Shown here: one piece after another, positions 18,319 to 26,538 of the stretch
Layout of the letters: the number at the start of each line of letters is the position of its first letter
Numbering within the stretch: position 1 is the first letter of the stretch
Assembly (NCBI GenBank): GCA_050178015.1
Contig: JBFXGM010000007.1
Span: forward strand, 1 to 64,000
Direction of reading: 5' to 3'
Length of the DNA: 64,000 nucleotides
Source of the DNA: Gaoshiqia sp050178015
Lineage (GTDB): Bacteria; Bacteroidota; Bacteroidia; Bacteroidales; Prolixibacteraceae
Translations under genes and position numbers: made by a program
Notes under the pieces: model-generated
Told to the model about the DNA's origin: nothing
Databases searched by the model: none
The model's input: the letters and a program-made list of their open reading frames with translations, nothing else

Positions 18319-19698
18319 ATGTTTGTTTTAATGATCCTTGTGTTCGTGCTGGGCTATTTGGCCATTGCGCTCGAACATCCCCTAAAAGTTGACAAAGCAG
18401 CTTCTGCTTTAATTATTGGTTCACTTTGTTGGGTAATTTACATATTAGGGGGCGACCAAATTCTTGCCCTCGGCTACAGTCCGTCGTGGTCGGCATTTTC
18501 GTCGATGCACGGGTTGGGCCAAACGACCGAAGCCATTCGCGAATTTATTGTTGAGCACGAAATCATCAACCATCTGGGCGAAATTGGCGAAATCCTCTTC
18601 TTTCTGCTGGCGGCCATGACGATTGTCGAAACCGTTGATCATCACGATGGTTTCAAGGTAATCACCGACCGGATCAAAACCACCAACAAGGTGAAACTGC
18701 TTTGGTTGCTGAGTTTCCTGACCTTCTTCATGTCGGCCCTGCTGGACAACCTGACTACCACCATTGTCATGGTTGCCTTACTGCGTAAATTGATTGACGA
18801 CAAGCAGACGCGCTGGTTTTTTGCCAGCATGGTGGTTTTGGCCGCCAATGCCGGTGGCGCTTGGTCGCCTATTGGCGATGTTACCACCATCATGCTTTGG
18901 ATTGGCGGACAAATTACAGCGGCAAAAATCGTTGCCGGGGTGATCCTGCCCAGCATCATCAGCATTGTTGTTCCCCTGATTATCCTAACCTTCACCATGA
19001 AAGGAGAGGTCGCCCGGCCGGAAACAAACGATGACGACAACGGGCTTACAACACCTTCAGAACGAATGCTGATGCTGATTATCGGAATAGCCGGTTTATT
19101 GTTTGTGCCGCTGTTTAAAGGGCTCACCCACTTGCCCCCTTATATGGGTATGTTGTTATCATTGGGCATCATCTGGGTTGTTTCTGAATTGATGCACAAG
19201 GACAAGCCGGAGGAAATCAAGCACAAACTACGGGTAACCACCGTGTTGCGCCGTGTTGATGTTCCCACCGTGCTCTTCTTTCTGGGTGTACTTTCGGCAG
19301 TTGCAGCGTTGCAGTCGGCCGGTCAGCTCAATTTACTCTCTCAATTTCTGAATGAAAAATTGGGCAATGTGTATCTGATTGATTTGGCCATCGGTGTGCT
19401 CTCATCAATTGTTGACAATGTGCCCCTGGTTGCGGGAGCAATGGGCATGTACCCCATCGCGGGTCCTGACGCTACCGGTTATCTGGCCAACTTTGCACAG
19501 GACGGTATTTTCTGGGACTTCCTGGCCTACACGGCAGGCACAGGCGGCAGCATACTCATTATTGGCTCTGCTGCCGGGGTAGCCGCCATGGGACTCGAAA
19601 AAATCAACTTCATTTGGTACCTTAAAAAGATATCGCTGCTCGCCCTGATTGGTTACCTGGCTGGTGCAGCAACATTCTACCTTATTTTTGGTCTGTAA
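18319..19698 (+). CDS. nhaD: NhaD-type Na+/H+ antiporter
   Basis: This 459-aa polytopic inner-membrane protein of the ion-transporter superfamily exchanges sodium (or lithium) for protons. Twelve or so hydrophobic helices are visible. NhaD signatures are intact: EIGEILFFLLAAMTIVE, then SALLDNLTTTIVM, NAGGAWSPIGDVTTIMLW and, near the end, GTGGSILIIGSAAGVAAMG. The ATG at 18319 (MFVLMILVFVLGY) gives the usual first helix; an upstream in-frame start would add a non-hydrophobic extension that overlaps the promoter box. It stands as a single gene. Confidence 0.93.
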   Translation: MFVLMILVFVLGYLAIALEHPLKVDKAASALIIGSLCWVIYILGGDQILALGYSPSWSAFSSMHGLGQTTEAIREFIVEHEIINHLGEIGEILFFLLAAMTIVETVDHHDGFKVITDRIKTTNKVKLLWLLSFLTFFMSALLDNLTTTIVMVALLRKLIDDKQTRWFFASMVVLAANAGGAWSPIGDVTTIMLWIGGQITAAKIVAGVILPSIISIVVPLIILTFTMKGEVARPETNDDDNGLTTPSERMLMLIIGIAGLLFVPLFKGLTHLPPYMGMLLSLGIIWVVSELMHKDKPEEIKHKLRVTTVLRRVDVPTVLFFLGVLSAVAALQSAGQLNLLSQFLNEKLGNVYLIDLAIGVLSSIVDNVPLVAGAMGMYPIAGPDATGYLANFAQDGIFWDFLAYTAGTGGSILIIGSAAGVAAMGLEKINFIWYLKKISLLALIGYLAGAATFYLIFGL

Positions 19699-19719
19699 GC
19701 CAAAATTGAAAATATTCCC

Positions 19720-19727
19720 TATTTTTG
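19720..19727 (+). promoter_or_regulatory. -7 promoter box for the ExbB-ExbD-TonB operon
   Basis: TATTTTTG lies 60 bp before the chosen ATG at 19788. It overlaps a possible upstream TTG start and so favours 19788. Confidence 0.45.
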
Positions 19728-19787
19728 CGAGGTATAATAATTCAGGTTATACCTCGTTTTTTATGTGTTCTTCAAAATAACAGATCT

Positions 19788-20495
19788 ATGCTAAATTACA
19801 TGCTATTACAAGTATCGGCCCCGGTAACGGAAGGCACTGAAGCACTGGCCCAAACTACCCAGCCAGATGGGATCGTCACCCGTTTTTTTGATCTGGCCCT
19901 GAAAGGCGGCTGGATCATGATCCCGATTGTTGCCCTTTCGCTGGTGGCTGTTTTCATCTTTTTCGACCGCTATTTTGCCATTAAGAGAGCCGGAAAAGTG
20001 GACAATTCCTTACTCGAAAGGGTTAAAGACTATATCTTCCAGGGGAAAATTGATGCCGCGTTAAGCCTGGCCCGCTCGCAGGACACGCCAACAGCCCGGA
20101 TGATTGAAAAAGGCATCACCCGTATCGGTCGTCCCATGTCAGACGTAAATGCAGCCATCGAGATCATTGGCAACCTCGAAATATCGAAACTGGAAAAAGG
20201 CCTGCCTGTACTGGCCAGCGTTGCCGGTGGCGCCCCCATGATCGGGTTCCTGGGGACCGTAATGGGGATGATCCAGGCATTCTACGACATGGCTAACGCC
20301 GGGAACAACATCGATGTGACCCTGCTTTCTTCCGGTATTTACCAGGCCATGGTAACCACTGTTGCCGGCTTGATTGTCGGTATTGTTGCCTACTTTGCTT
20401 ATAATATTTTGGTTTCGAATGTGGAAAAGGTTGTTTTTAAAATGGAAGCCGCTACATCTGAATTTCTGGATTTGTTGAATGAACCTGCAAAATAA
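19788..20495 (+). CDS. exbB: ExbB/TolQ/MotA-family proton-channel protein
   Basis: The 235-aa inner-membrane subunit has three membrane helices: one near residues 40-62 (GGWIMIPIVALSLVAVFIFFDRYF) and two after the cytoplasmic domain (VAGGAPMIGFLGTVMGMIQAF and MVTTVAGLIVGIVAYFAYNIL). The GTVxGM pattern in the second helix is the family signature. With ExbD it turns proton flow into movement of the TonB/TolA-like protein two genes later. The spacing to exbD is 5 bp. It could serve either TonB or Tol-Pal function. Confidence 0.92.
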   Translation: MLNYMLLQVSAPVTEGTEALAQTTQPDGIVTRFFDLALKGGWIMIPIVALSLVAVFIFFDRYFAIKRAGKVDNSLLERVKDYIFQGKIDAALSLARSQDTPTARMIEKGITRIGRPMSDVNAAIEIIGNLEISKLEKGLPVLASVAGGAPMIGFLGTVMGMIQAFYDMANAGNNIDVTLLSSGIYQAMVTTVAGLIVGIVAYFAYNILVSNVEKVVFKMEAATSEFLDLLNEPAK

Positions 20496-20500
20496 ACACA

Positions 20501-20908
20501 ATGGCTTTAAAACGAAGGAGTAAGGTTGATGCCAGTTTCAGCATGTCGTCCATGACGGACATCGTGTTTCTGTTGCTGATCTTTTTCATGGTCACCTCAA
20601 CACTGATTGCCCCCAACGCACTGAAACTGCTATTGCCGGAAAGCAACAATCAAACGGCTGCCAAACCAATCACCACCATTTCGATTACCGCAGATCTGAA
20701 ATATTACATCAACGTGGACGGCAAACTGAACCGCATCGCTTTTCACGAAATTGAACCAGCCTTGCAGAAAAGTATCGGCAACATCGATGATGTATATGTT
20801 TCCCTTCATGCCGACAAGTCGGTGCCTGTTGAACAGGTGGTGAAAATTATGAATATTGCCAAGCGCAACAAATACAAAATGATTTTAGCTACCGCACCCG
20901 AAAATTAA
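20501..20908 (+). CDS. exbD: ExbD/TolR-family protein
   Basis: The 135-aa partner of ExbB has a short cytoplasmic N-terminus and a single helix carrying the essential Asp (SMSSMTDIVFLLLIFFMV, about residues 15-35). A periplasmic domain (ITADLKYYINVDGKLN...VSLHADKSVPVEQVVKIMNIAKRN) follows. Its stop overlaps the start of the next gene by one base (TAATG), showing tight coupling. Confidence 0.93.
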   Translation: MALKRRSKVDASFSMSSMTDIVFLLLIFFMVTSTLIAPNALKLLLPESNNQTAAKPITTISITADLKYYINVDGKLNRIAFHEIEPALQKSIGNIDDVYVSLHADKSVPVEQVVKIMNIAKRNKYKMILATAPEN

Positions 20909-21888
20909 TGAGCTACTTTTCAGACCATAAGGAAGGATTTTGGGGCACAATTGTCATTCATGCCATTGTGTTGATTTTGCTGCTGCTATTGGGTTTCTTC
21001 ACGCCGCTACCCTTGCCGGGAGAAGAAGGTATCCTGGTAAATTTTGGCAATTCGGAACAGGGATTTGGCAGCGAAGAGCCTGCCCCTGCACCCCAAAAGC
21101 AAAGTCCGCCTGTGGTTCAGGAAGAGCGCAAACAAACCATTCCTCCCCCTCCTCCGGTTGAAAAAACGCCCGCCACCAATCAGGCCAAGGAAGAAATTTT
21201 AACACAGGATTACGAAAAAACGGTAGCCTTGGAAACGGCTAAAAAGAAAAAAGAAGAAGAAGTCCGCAAAAAACAGGAAGAGCTGGAACGCCAGAAAAAA
21301 CTGGAAGAACAGCGTAAGTTGAACGAATTGGAACGTCAACGCCAAGCCGAACTTGAAAAACAACGCCAAGCCGAAATCGCCCGCAAAAAACAGGAAGAAG
21401 AGGAGCGTTTGCGCCAGGAAGCCGAACAAAAGCGCATTGCCGATATCAATAGCAGGGCAGCCAACGCATTCGGCAGCGGAGGTGCAGGCACCAACGATTC
21501 GAAAAGTACCAGCCAGGGAGTCACTTTTCCCGGAGGCAACCAAGGCAGTCCGACGGGAGCAGCCGGGGCCGGCAATTACGGCGCCGGTGGCAGTGGCAGC
21601 GGAGCTACAGGTAGCGGGCCTTCGTACAGTCTGGCCGGAAGAAACGCACTGTCATTACCCAAACCCAGTTACCCGGGCAACGAAGAAGGTGTGGTTGTAG
21701 TAGCTGTTACTGTGGATAAAAACGGCCATGTAACCAATGCAGAACCGGGCGTGCAAGGATCAAACACCTACAATGCCAACCTGCTGGCGGCAGCCAAACA
21801 AGCCGCTTTAAAAGCCCGTTTTAACGCCGACCCAAACGCGCCAGCCATCCAAAAAGGGACGATTACCTACCGGTTTGTACTCGACTAA
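20908..21888 (+). CDS. TonB/TolA-like energy-transducing protein
   Basis: This 326-aa protein has one N-terminal membrane helix (about residues 12-32) and a Pro-rich segment (PPPPPVEKTP). A long charged coiled coil follows (about 90-180, K/E/R/Q repeats as in TolA), then a Gly/Ser-rich linker. The C-terminal TonB-like domain (VVVVAVTVDKNGHVTNAEPGVQ...AALKARFN) closes the protein. It would reach across the periplasm and receive energy from ExbB-ExbD. The mixture of TolA-type coiled coil and TonB-type C-domain leaves open whether it drives TonB receptors or envelope constriction. Confidence 0.88.
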   Translation: MSYFSDHKEGFWGTIVIHAIVLILLLLLGFFTPLPLPGEEGILVNFGNSEQGFGSEEPAPAPQKQSPPVVQEERKQTIPPPPPVEKTPATNQAKEEILTQDYEKTVALETAKKKKEEEVRKKQEELERQKKLEEQRKLNELERQRQAELEKQRQAEIARKKQEEEERLRQEAEQKRIADINSRAANAFGSGGAGTNDSKSTSQGVTFPGGNQGSPTGAAGAGNYGAGGSGSGATGSGPSYSLAGRNALSLPKPSYPGNEEGVVVVAVTVDKNGHVTNAEPGVQGSNTYNANLLAAAKQAALKARFNADPNAPAIQKGTITYRFVLD

Positions 21889-21912
21889 TTTCCCGGCCGA
21901 ATCAGCACAAAA

Positions 21913-22290
21913 TTACGGGTTAAACATATCGGGCGTAAAGTAGCCCAGAATAGCGTTTGCCATGTCAATCTGAGCTTTTGCCCCGGGGTAATCCGGATCA
22001 ATTTCCAACGCCTGCCTGAAATAATTGATAGCCATGCCCCATTCCTGTTTTTTGCAGAAAATCTGCCCCAGCAGAAAATACGCACCGGCATCTTCCGGCT
22101 GTTCCTGCAACCTGTTCTCCAATAAGATTTGAGCCTGCTCCAATTGGTTGGTCTCAATTAATTTAAGGACTTTTTCCACTTTTCGTTTTTTAGGTGTAAA
22201 AGAAAAACCAAAAGGAACCAATATCCTCTCATCACGGTAATGCTGAATAATTATATGGGCCCCATTCAAACAAAGTTCCCCCACCAACAT
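21913..22290 (-). CDS. Small TPR-repeat protein
   Basis: The 125-aa protein has one or two tetratricopeptide repeats in its second half (AGAYFLLGQIFCKKQEWGMAINYFRQALEIDPDYPGAKAQIDMANAIL), and the first part may be a further degenerate repeat. No signal peptide is seen. It is the downstream partner of the DUF4293 gene, 17 bp apart, and converges on the TonB-like gene. The start is uncertain: the ATG at 22290 gives an unusual basic N-terminus, and an internal GTG near residue 38 is an alternative. Role unknown. Confidence 0.6.
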   Translation of the reverse strand: MLVGELCLNGAHIIIQHYRDERILVPFGFSFTPKKRKVEKVLKLIETNQLEQAQILLENRLQEQPEDAGAYFLLGQIFCKKQEWGMAINYFRQALEIDPDYPGAKAQIDMANAILGYFTPDMFNP

Positions 22291-22307
22291 CGAGACGATG
22301 TTGAATT

Positions 22308-22751
22308 TTAGCGAATGCGGTCAATTGAGCGGATCAGCGCTTCATCTTTCCCAATATTGCGAATGGCCAGGTAATCCAGAATAATGGCTACCAACGGAAA
22401 CGCAACCGGTAACTTAAAACTTACGTCGGCGCCGCTAAAGGCGTAATACGTGAAAAAATAAAACATGCCAAACAAGCCAATCATCAGCAAAATAGTAAAC
22501 ACCAGCAAGCGGATTTGCAGGATGCGCTTTTTAAACATGTAAATGGCAACCACATGCAAAATCAGGATTATTCCGATAAAGGCAGCAATGGCCAGGCCGT
22601 TTTCCTCGACCACTTCGTTACGGACGATGCCGCGGATATCGAACAGGAAAAGCTGGTTGTTGTGGGCAATTTCGGCAAAGGGCAAAGCAAAAAGCAGTCC
22701 GATCAAAATCGCCGACACCAGCATATAAACGGTTTGTATTCTTTGTAACAT
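22308..22751 (-). CDS. DUF4293 membrane protein
   Basis: The 147-aa integral membrane protein has four predicted helices (starting MLQRIQTVYMLVSAILIGLLF). Its length and first-helix pattern match the Bacteroidota-specific DUF4293 family, whose function is unknown. It has an excellent promoter (22775-22805) and is followed closely by the small TPR gene. Confidence 0.85.
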   Translation of the reverse strand: MLQRIQTVYMLVSAILIGLLFALPFAEIAHNNQLFLFDIRGIVRNEVVEENGLAIAAFIGIILILHVVAIYMFKKRILQIRLLVFTILLMIGLFGMFYFFTYYAFSGADVSFKLPVAFPLVAIILDYLAIRNIGKDEALIRSIDRIR

Positions 22752-22774
22752 GTTAATTCGATTTTATTTTGTGA

Positions 22775-22805
22775 CAAAATTACATTTTTGAACAGAACAG
22801 GCAAA
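22775..22805 (-). promoter_or_regulatory. Promoter of the DUF4293 gene
   Basis: On the minus strand, TTTG (22805-22802), a 19-bp spacer and TAATTTTG (22782-22775) form a perfect Bacteroidota promoter 24 bp before the ATG. Confidence 0.75.
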
Positions 22806-22956
22806 TTACGCCGCACAGTTTCATTATTCAAGTTTTGACATTACAGGATTTCCTTCATCCAGGAAAAAGGTCTTTTGTACTTCCAGTTGTATTCTTCTGT
22901 TGAAAAAAATAGAAATGGGAACACATATTCTCCGCGCACCCTCAAACAGATACGAA

Positions 22957-22992
22957 AAGCCCCTGCAAACTCAAGGCTGCAAGGGCTTTTTT
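22957..22992. terminator. Bidirectional terminator, the former tmRNA terminator
   Basis: The stem AGCCCCTGCA/TGCAAGGGCT has T-runs on both sides. Before integration of the element it stood directly downstream of ssrA on the minus strand. It is now separated from ssrA by 7.3 kb. Confidence 0.65.
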
Positions 22993-23007
22993 GTGGAGAT
23001 GCCGGGA
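22987..23007. repeat. attL-type 21-bp direct repeat (partial ssrA 3' end)
   Basis: This 21-bp run (six T, then GTGGAGATGCCGGGA) is identical to 30260-30280, where it forms the real 3' end of tmRNA. This left copy lacks the rest of the T arm, so it is the displaced end made by integration. Confidence 0.9.
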
Positions 23008-23146
23008 ACAGAAACCACCATTTTTTGCCGTTTCTGAAACGCTGATAAAATTAGTAAAATACTCATGAATGCCCTTTATTTTCAATTAGTACAGTACTAT
23101 AAATCCATTGCATAAAATTTAACGATATTGGAATAAATTGCTATTT

Positions 23147-23166
23147 GGCTGACTAAATGCTGACTA
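23147..23166. repeat. Left copy of the 20-bp subterminal repeat
   Basis: GGCTGACTAAATGCTGACTA, itself containing GCTGACTA twice, is repeated in the same orientation at 30211-30230 near the other end. It is a candidate arm-type site for the integrase or excisionase. Confidence 0.75.
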
Positions 23167-23173
23167 GAATTTG

Positions 23174-23181
23174 TATCTTTG
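23174..23181 (+). promoter_or_regulatory. -7 box of the integrase gene
   Basis: TATCTTTG matches TAnnTTTG, 23 bp before the integrase ATG at 23205 and 7 bp from the left subterminal repeat. Integrase or excisionase bound at the repeat could therefore block transcription. Confidence 0.5.
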
Positions 23182-23204
23182 AAGTAAGATTTAAATGTTG
23201 TGTT

Positions 23205-24527
23205 ATGGCAAAAGTTAAATTTATCCTTCAAAGCAAAACAAACCCGGTTAACATATACCTCCGTTTGTCGATCGACAAAAGAACAAGTTTCAAAAGAAAA
23301 ACAGGGTATGTTATCAATCCCAATAGTTGGAACCATGATTCCGGCTATCCAAAACAAAATGATGCCGACCGGAAAACCCTGAAAACAAATTTGCAGGAAA
23401 TGGCCAATTTTATTGAAAAGAACCTCAATAAGGCAGTTGAGCAGAAAAATGAAATAACTGGTAGTTGGCTCCAAGAGCAAATAGATAGTTTTCAAGGCAC
23501 AAAAAAGAAAACCGATCCTGACAGGCTGTCTTCATACATTCAAACCTACATTGACAATCTGCCTTACAAAGAATTTCCAAATAATAAACGGGGAGTAGCA
23601 AAAGGAACGCTTCAAAAATATTCAACCCTCAAAAATAAAGTGGTTGACTTTGAAAGCTACGGAAAGAAGCAATACTATGTGAAAGATGTTGGCCTGAAAT
23701 TCAGGGATGAGTTTGTGAAATATCTTTCAGAGGTAGATAAACTGAACGCTAACACGACCGGACGGTATATCAAATTTTTGAAAACGGTTTGTTTGGATGC
23801 AAAAGAAAACGGGTTTCCGGTACATTCCCAACTGGACAAGATCAAAGGTTTTACAGAAAAGGCCCCGAAAATATTTTTATCGTTTGAAGAACTGGGGAAA
23901 ATTGAAAACGCAAACTTTACCCGTTCAGCGCTCGAAAACGCCAAAGATTGGCTAATTATTGGCTGTTATATTGGCCAAAGGGTTTCCGACTTATTGCGGC
24001 TTACCTCAAAGAACATCCATGTAAGGAACGGGCTGGAATTACTTGAATTGATACAAAAGAAAACCGGAAAACGGGTTTCCATACCGTTACACCCAAAAGT
24101 TAGGGAAATACTGGACAAACGAAACGGGAATTTCCCTGAAAAAATATCAGACCCTAAATTTAATCTTCACATCAAAGACGTTTGTGAACTGGCCGGTATC
24201 AATGCAATGACAGCAGGCAGCAAGCTTGTGAATATCGGAACCGAGACGGAGCCAAAATGGAGGAAAGAACATGGAATTTTCCCAAAACATGAACTGATTA
24301 CCAGCCATGTTTGCAGGCGTTCTTTCGCTTCTAATTTTTACGGGGAGATACCCACAGCCTTACTGATCAGCATAACAGCACACAGCACGGAACAGCAGTT
24401 TTTGCAATACATAGGCAAAACGTCAAATGATTATGCGCTTCAATTGGCTGAATATTGGAATAAAGAGCAATTGAAAGCCAATAATATAACCCCAATGACA
24501 GTACTTAAAAACGCAGTCAACGAATAA
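23205..24527 (+). CDS. int: Tyrosine recombinase (integrase)
   Basis: The 440-aa site-specific recombinase has an N-terminal arm-binding domain (about 1-110), a SAM-like core-binding domain (about 110-220) and a catalytic domain. The catalytic residues are visible: Arg in GQRVSDLLRL (about 258), HxxR in SHVCRRSF (about 367), His in ITAHS and the nucleophile Tyr in QYIGK (about 402). It is the first gene inside attL and would insert and excise the element at the ssrA 3' end. The ATG at 23205 follows a good -7 box; a longer frame from 23157 overlaps the promoter. Confidence 0.93.
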   Translation: MAKVKFILQSKTNPVNIYLRLSIDKRTSFKRKTGYVINPNSWNHDSGYPKQNDADRKTLKTNLQEMANFIEKNLNKAVEQKNEITGSWLQEQIDSFQGTKKKTDPDRLSSYIQTYIDNLPYKEFPNNKRGVAKGTLQKYSTLKNKVVDFESYGKKQYYVKDVGLKFRDEFVKYLSEVDKLNANTTGRYIKFLKTVCLDAKENGFPVHSQLDKIKGFTEKAPKIFLSFEELGKIENANFTRSALENAKDWLIIGCYIGQRVSDLLRLTSKNIHVRNGLELLELIQKKTGKRVSIPLHPKVREILDKRNGNFPEKISDPKFNLHIKDVCELAGINAMTAGSKLVNIGTETEPKWRKEHGIFPKHELITSHVCRRSFASNFYGEIPTALLISITAHSTEQQFLQYIGKTSNDYALQLAEYWNKEQLKANNITPMTVLKNAVNE

Positions 24528-24544
24528 ATTAAATCCAGTTGAAA

Positions 24545-25237
24545 ATGAAATACGAATTATATGCACCAATGTATATTTTGTTTATTAGATTGGCAGATTA
24601 TATTGATATTGATGAAGTTGAAGAAAATTTGAATAACTTCTTGATTGAAAATATTGACATTGATAAGGGAGTAAGTAAAGAATATATTCTGGATACATTG
24701 AGGCAGGCATTTAGAAACGGTGAAGCCTGTAACGTTAAGTTAGATACGTCAAAAAAAGAGGTTGTAATCGAAAAGTGTTTGGATTGGATTGGAAGGAATA
24801 GAGAAGAAAGCACGGGAGATGCTGAAATTACAGAGTTAAAACCAGAAACGAATGAAAGATTGATGCCAGCACGAAAGCGTGATAAAGAGTGCATTATCAG
24901 GGAAGAACAAGCCGTCAATAGTGATTTGTCTATGAGGGCCATCGCTTTCAAATGTATTTACGAAGGTAGGCAAGTTACTGAGCAGAATTACAAAGAAGTA
25001 GCCCAGGAGTACGGAATAGGGAAGGCCCCAACATCTGGGCGGAAAATTTATCAACGGTACACTGAGCTTATTTCTACTTCCAATAGGACAAAGGATCCAG
25101 GCACTTCTCAAATGTTGAAAAGAATGATTAAAGACCTTGAATCTATTATTCCGTATATATCCACAGAAAAAACAATTGAGGCTATAAATGACCTTGAAAA
25201 ACTGAAGGGCTGGCAATCAAGGTATGATAAAGCCTAG
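24545..25237 (+). CDS. Hypothetical protein of the element
   Basis: This 230-aa protein lies 17 bp after the integrase stop. The N-terminal half is acidic (ADYIDIDEVEENLNNFLIENIDID). The C-terminal half has a region (AIAFKCIYEGRQVTEQNYKEVAQEYGIGKAPTSGRKIYQRYTEL) that looks helical and could form a helix-turn-helix-like fold. No enzyme motif or membrane segment is present. I do not recognise the family. Its place between integrase and excisionase-like genes suggests an element-maintenance or regulatory role. The ATG at 24545 is preferred to a TTG two codons upstream. Confidence 0.7.
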   Translation: MKYELYAPMYILFIRLADYIDIDEVEENLNNFLIENIDIDKGVSKEYILDTLRQAFRNGEACNVKLDTSKKEVVIEKCLDWIGRNREESTGDAEITELKPETNERLMPARKRDKECIIREEQAVNSDLSMRAIAFKCIYEGRQVTEQNYKEVAQEYGIGKAPTSGRKIYQRYTELISTSNRTKDPGTSQMLKRMIKDLESIIPYISTEKTIEAINDLEKLKGWQSRYDKA

Positions 25238-25265
25238 GTGCTTTCAATCGATTCAGACTATTTTC

Positions 25266-25285
25266 ATAACCGGATATAACCGGTT
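25266..25285. repeat. Tandem 10-bp repeat upstream of the HTH gene
   Basis: ATAACCGGAT followed by ATAACCGGTT lies about 50 bp before the excisionase-like gene, and the second copy contains the palindrome AACCGGTT. It is a possible operator for the element's main operon. Confidence 0.45.
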
Positions 25286-25335
25286 ACGGTCAAGTAGTTG
25301 CATTACCTTGCACTTGAATTCAAAAAATTTGAGTC

Positions 25336-25617
25336 ATGCAAGGAACCATTCAACTCATTCAACTCACGCCTGACGAACTCGAAAACAAAATAGTCGCGGG
25401 CGTTAAGGCTGAAATCGAAATTCTGAAAAAGGAATTTCAGCCAAAGGAACCAACCGAATATCTCACCCGGAATGAAGTCCGGGACCTACTCCAAGTTAAT
25501 CTTAGCACGGTGCATAACCTTACCAAACGAGGTGTACTCAAATCCTACGGAATTGGGGCGAGGGTATATTATAAGCGGCATGAGGTAGAGCAGGCAATTA
25601 AGCCTATAAACTCCTAA
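25336..25617 (+). CDS. Excisionase/AlpA-type helix-turn-helix protein
   Basis: The 93-aa DNA-binding protein has the MerR/excisionase-like winged helix in residues about 38-88 (EYLTRNEVRDLLQVNLSTVHNLTKRGVLKSYGIGARVYYKRHEVEQAI). The N-terminal 35 residues are a charged helix. Proteins of this group act as recombination directionality factors or as AlpA-like activators in satellites and ICEs. It heads the gene string that includes the candidate replication protein, 3 bp away. A tandem repeat lies upstream. Confidence 0.85.
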   Translation: MQGTIQLIQLTPDELENKIVAGVKAEIEILKKEFQPKEPTEYLTRNEVRDLLQVNLSTVHNLTKRGVLKSYGIGARVYYKRHEVEQAIKPINS

Positions 25618-25620
25618 GAA

Positions 25621-26340
25621 ATGAGTGATGAGAGATATCTCAACTTTCCTATTCAACTATTGCAGAATGCTTTTAAAGATATCCGCCAAGCGATGAATAA
25701 TATTATGTACTATGCTGGATATGTCCACACGCTTAAACTTGAACTGGGAGAGGAACAGGAAAAAATAAAAGCTGCTGGGGAATACTTGGGAATCACTTGG
25801 GGAAATCCTATTGCCGCCTATTTGGATGGGGAAAAATTGTTTCATGAAATTCCGACAAATTCACCGCACACAGGCATAAACAAACATCTTTGCTTTGATT
25901 TTTACGACAACCCGAAAAGCAATGATGAGATAGCCGTTTTATTAGCCTATTTAGCCCTAAAATCCATTATCGGCCCAAAGCCATACACCAAGACTACAAA
26001 TGATAATCTCATTGCCAGAATGGGCGGGTTCGTCTCAAAAAAAGACATTTCAGGAGAGCAGCTACCAGAACCACTTTCGAAATACAACACCAGGCGAAAA
26101 CTGGACAAGATCAAAATTGACCTTCAAACCAATTGGAGCGTAAATATTTACGCAAGATACACGCGCGGCTTTTACGTTTCATTCGATCAAGCTTTCACGC
26201 TTGATCAGTTGGTTTTTGAAGCCGAAAAACGAAGAAAAAGAGCAGAAGAAAAGCAGTTGCAACAAAGAAAAAATGAAGCATTTGAAAGAGCGTTGAAAAA
26301 ACTAAATGAACCATGCAGAATAAACATAACACAAAATTAA
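25621..26340 (+). CDS. Unknown protein, candidate replication initiator of the element
   Basis: This 239-aa protein lies 3 bp after the HTH gene and directly before a cluster of tandem repeats. It has a basic region with winged-helix character near residues 145-200 (NDNLIARMGGFVSKK...KYNTRRKLDKIKIDLQTNW...YARYTRGFYVSF). A strongly basic coiled-coil tail (EAEKRRKRAEEKQLQQRKNEAFERALKKL) follows. No polymerase, helicase or relaxase motif is visible. Its position next to iteron-like DNA and its DNA-binding look suggest a Rep role by inference only. Confidence 0.65.
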   Translation: MSDERYLNFPIQLLQNAFKDIRQAMNNIMYYAGYVHTLKLELGEEQEKIKAAGEYLGITWGNPIAAYLDGEKLFHEIPTNSPHTGINKHLCFDFYDNPKSNDEIAVLLAYLALKSIIGPKPYTKTTNDNLIARMGGFVSKKDISGEQLPEPLSKYNTRRKLDKIKIDLQTNWSVNIYARYTRGFYVSFDQAFTLDQLVFEAEKRRKRAEEKQLQQRKNEAFERALKKLNEPCRINITQN

Positions 26341-26362
26341 AAAATGTGCGTCATGGGTGCAT

Positions 26363-26466
26363 CATGTGTACACCTATATTAAGAAGTGTACAACCACATG
26401 TACAACCACATGACAACCACATGTACACCTATATAAATATTCTTAATAAAGGTTCTTAATAAAGGT
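26363..26466. repeat. Iteron-like tandem repeats, possible element origin
   Basis: Three near-tandem copies of TACAACCACATG (26389-26423) are flanked by two copies of TGTACACCTATAT (26367-26379 and 26422-26434). Two overlapping copies of TTCTTAATAAAGGT (26440-26453 and 26453-26466) follow. The tract is AT-rich and lies in the non-coding gap after the candidate Rep gene. Directly repeated 12-14-bp units beside a Rep gene are typical of replication origins. Confidence 0.65.
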
Positions 26467-26538
26467 ATTCTATACATGTGTCGAAATCGATTTTTCGATG
26501 ATGCAAAGAATTTAAAATTAACAAAAAGTAATACCAAA

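Noticed and set aside
21885..22157. 90-codon open frame overlapping the small TPR gene in another frame.
   Set aside because: Its translation has no repeat or domain pattern, while the frame at 21913-22290 contains clear TPR sequence.
26363..26466. Tandem repeats considered as a CRISPR array.
   Set aside because: The units are 12-14 bp with no unique spacers and no cas genes nearby; iteron-like repeats fit better.
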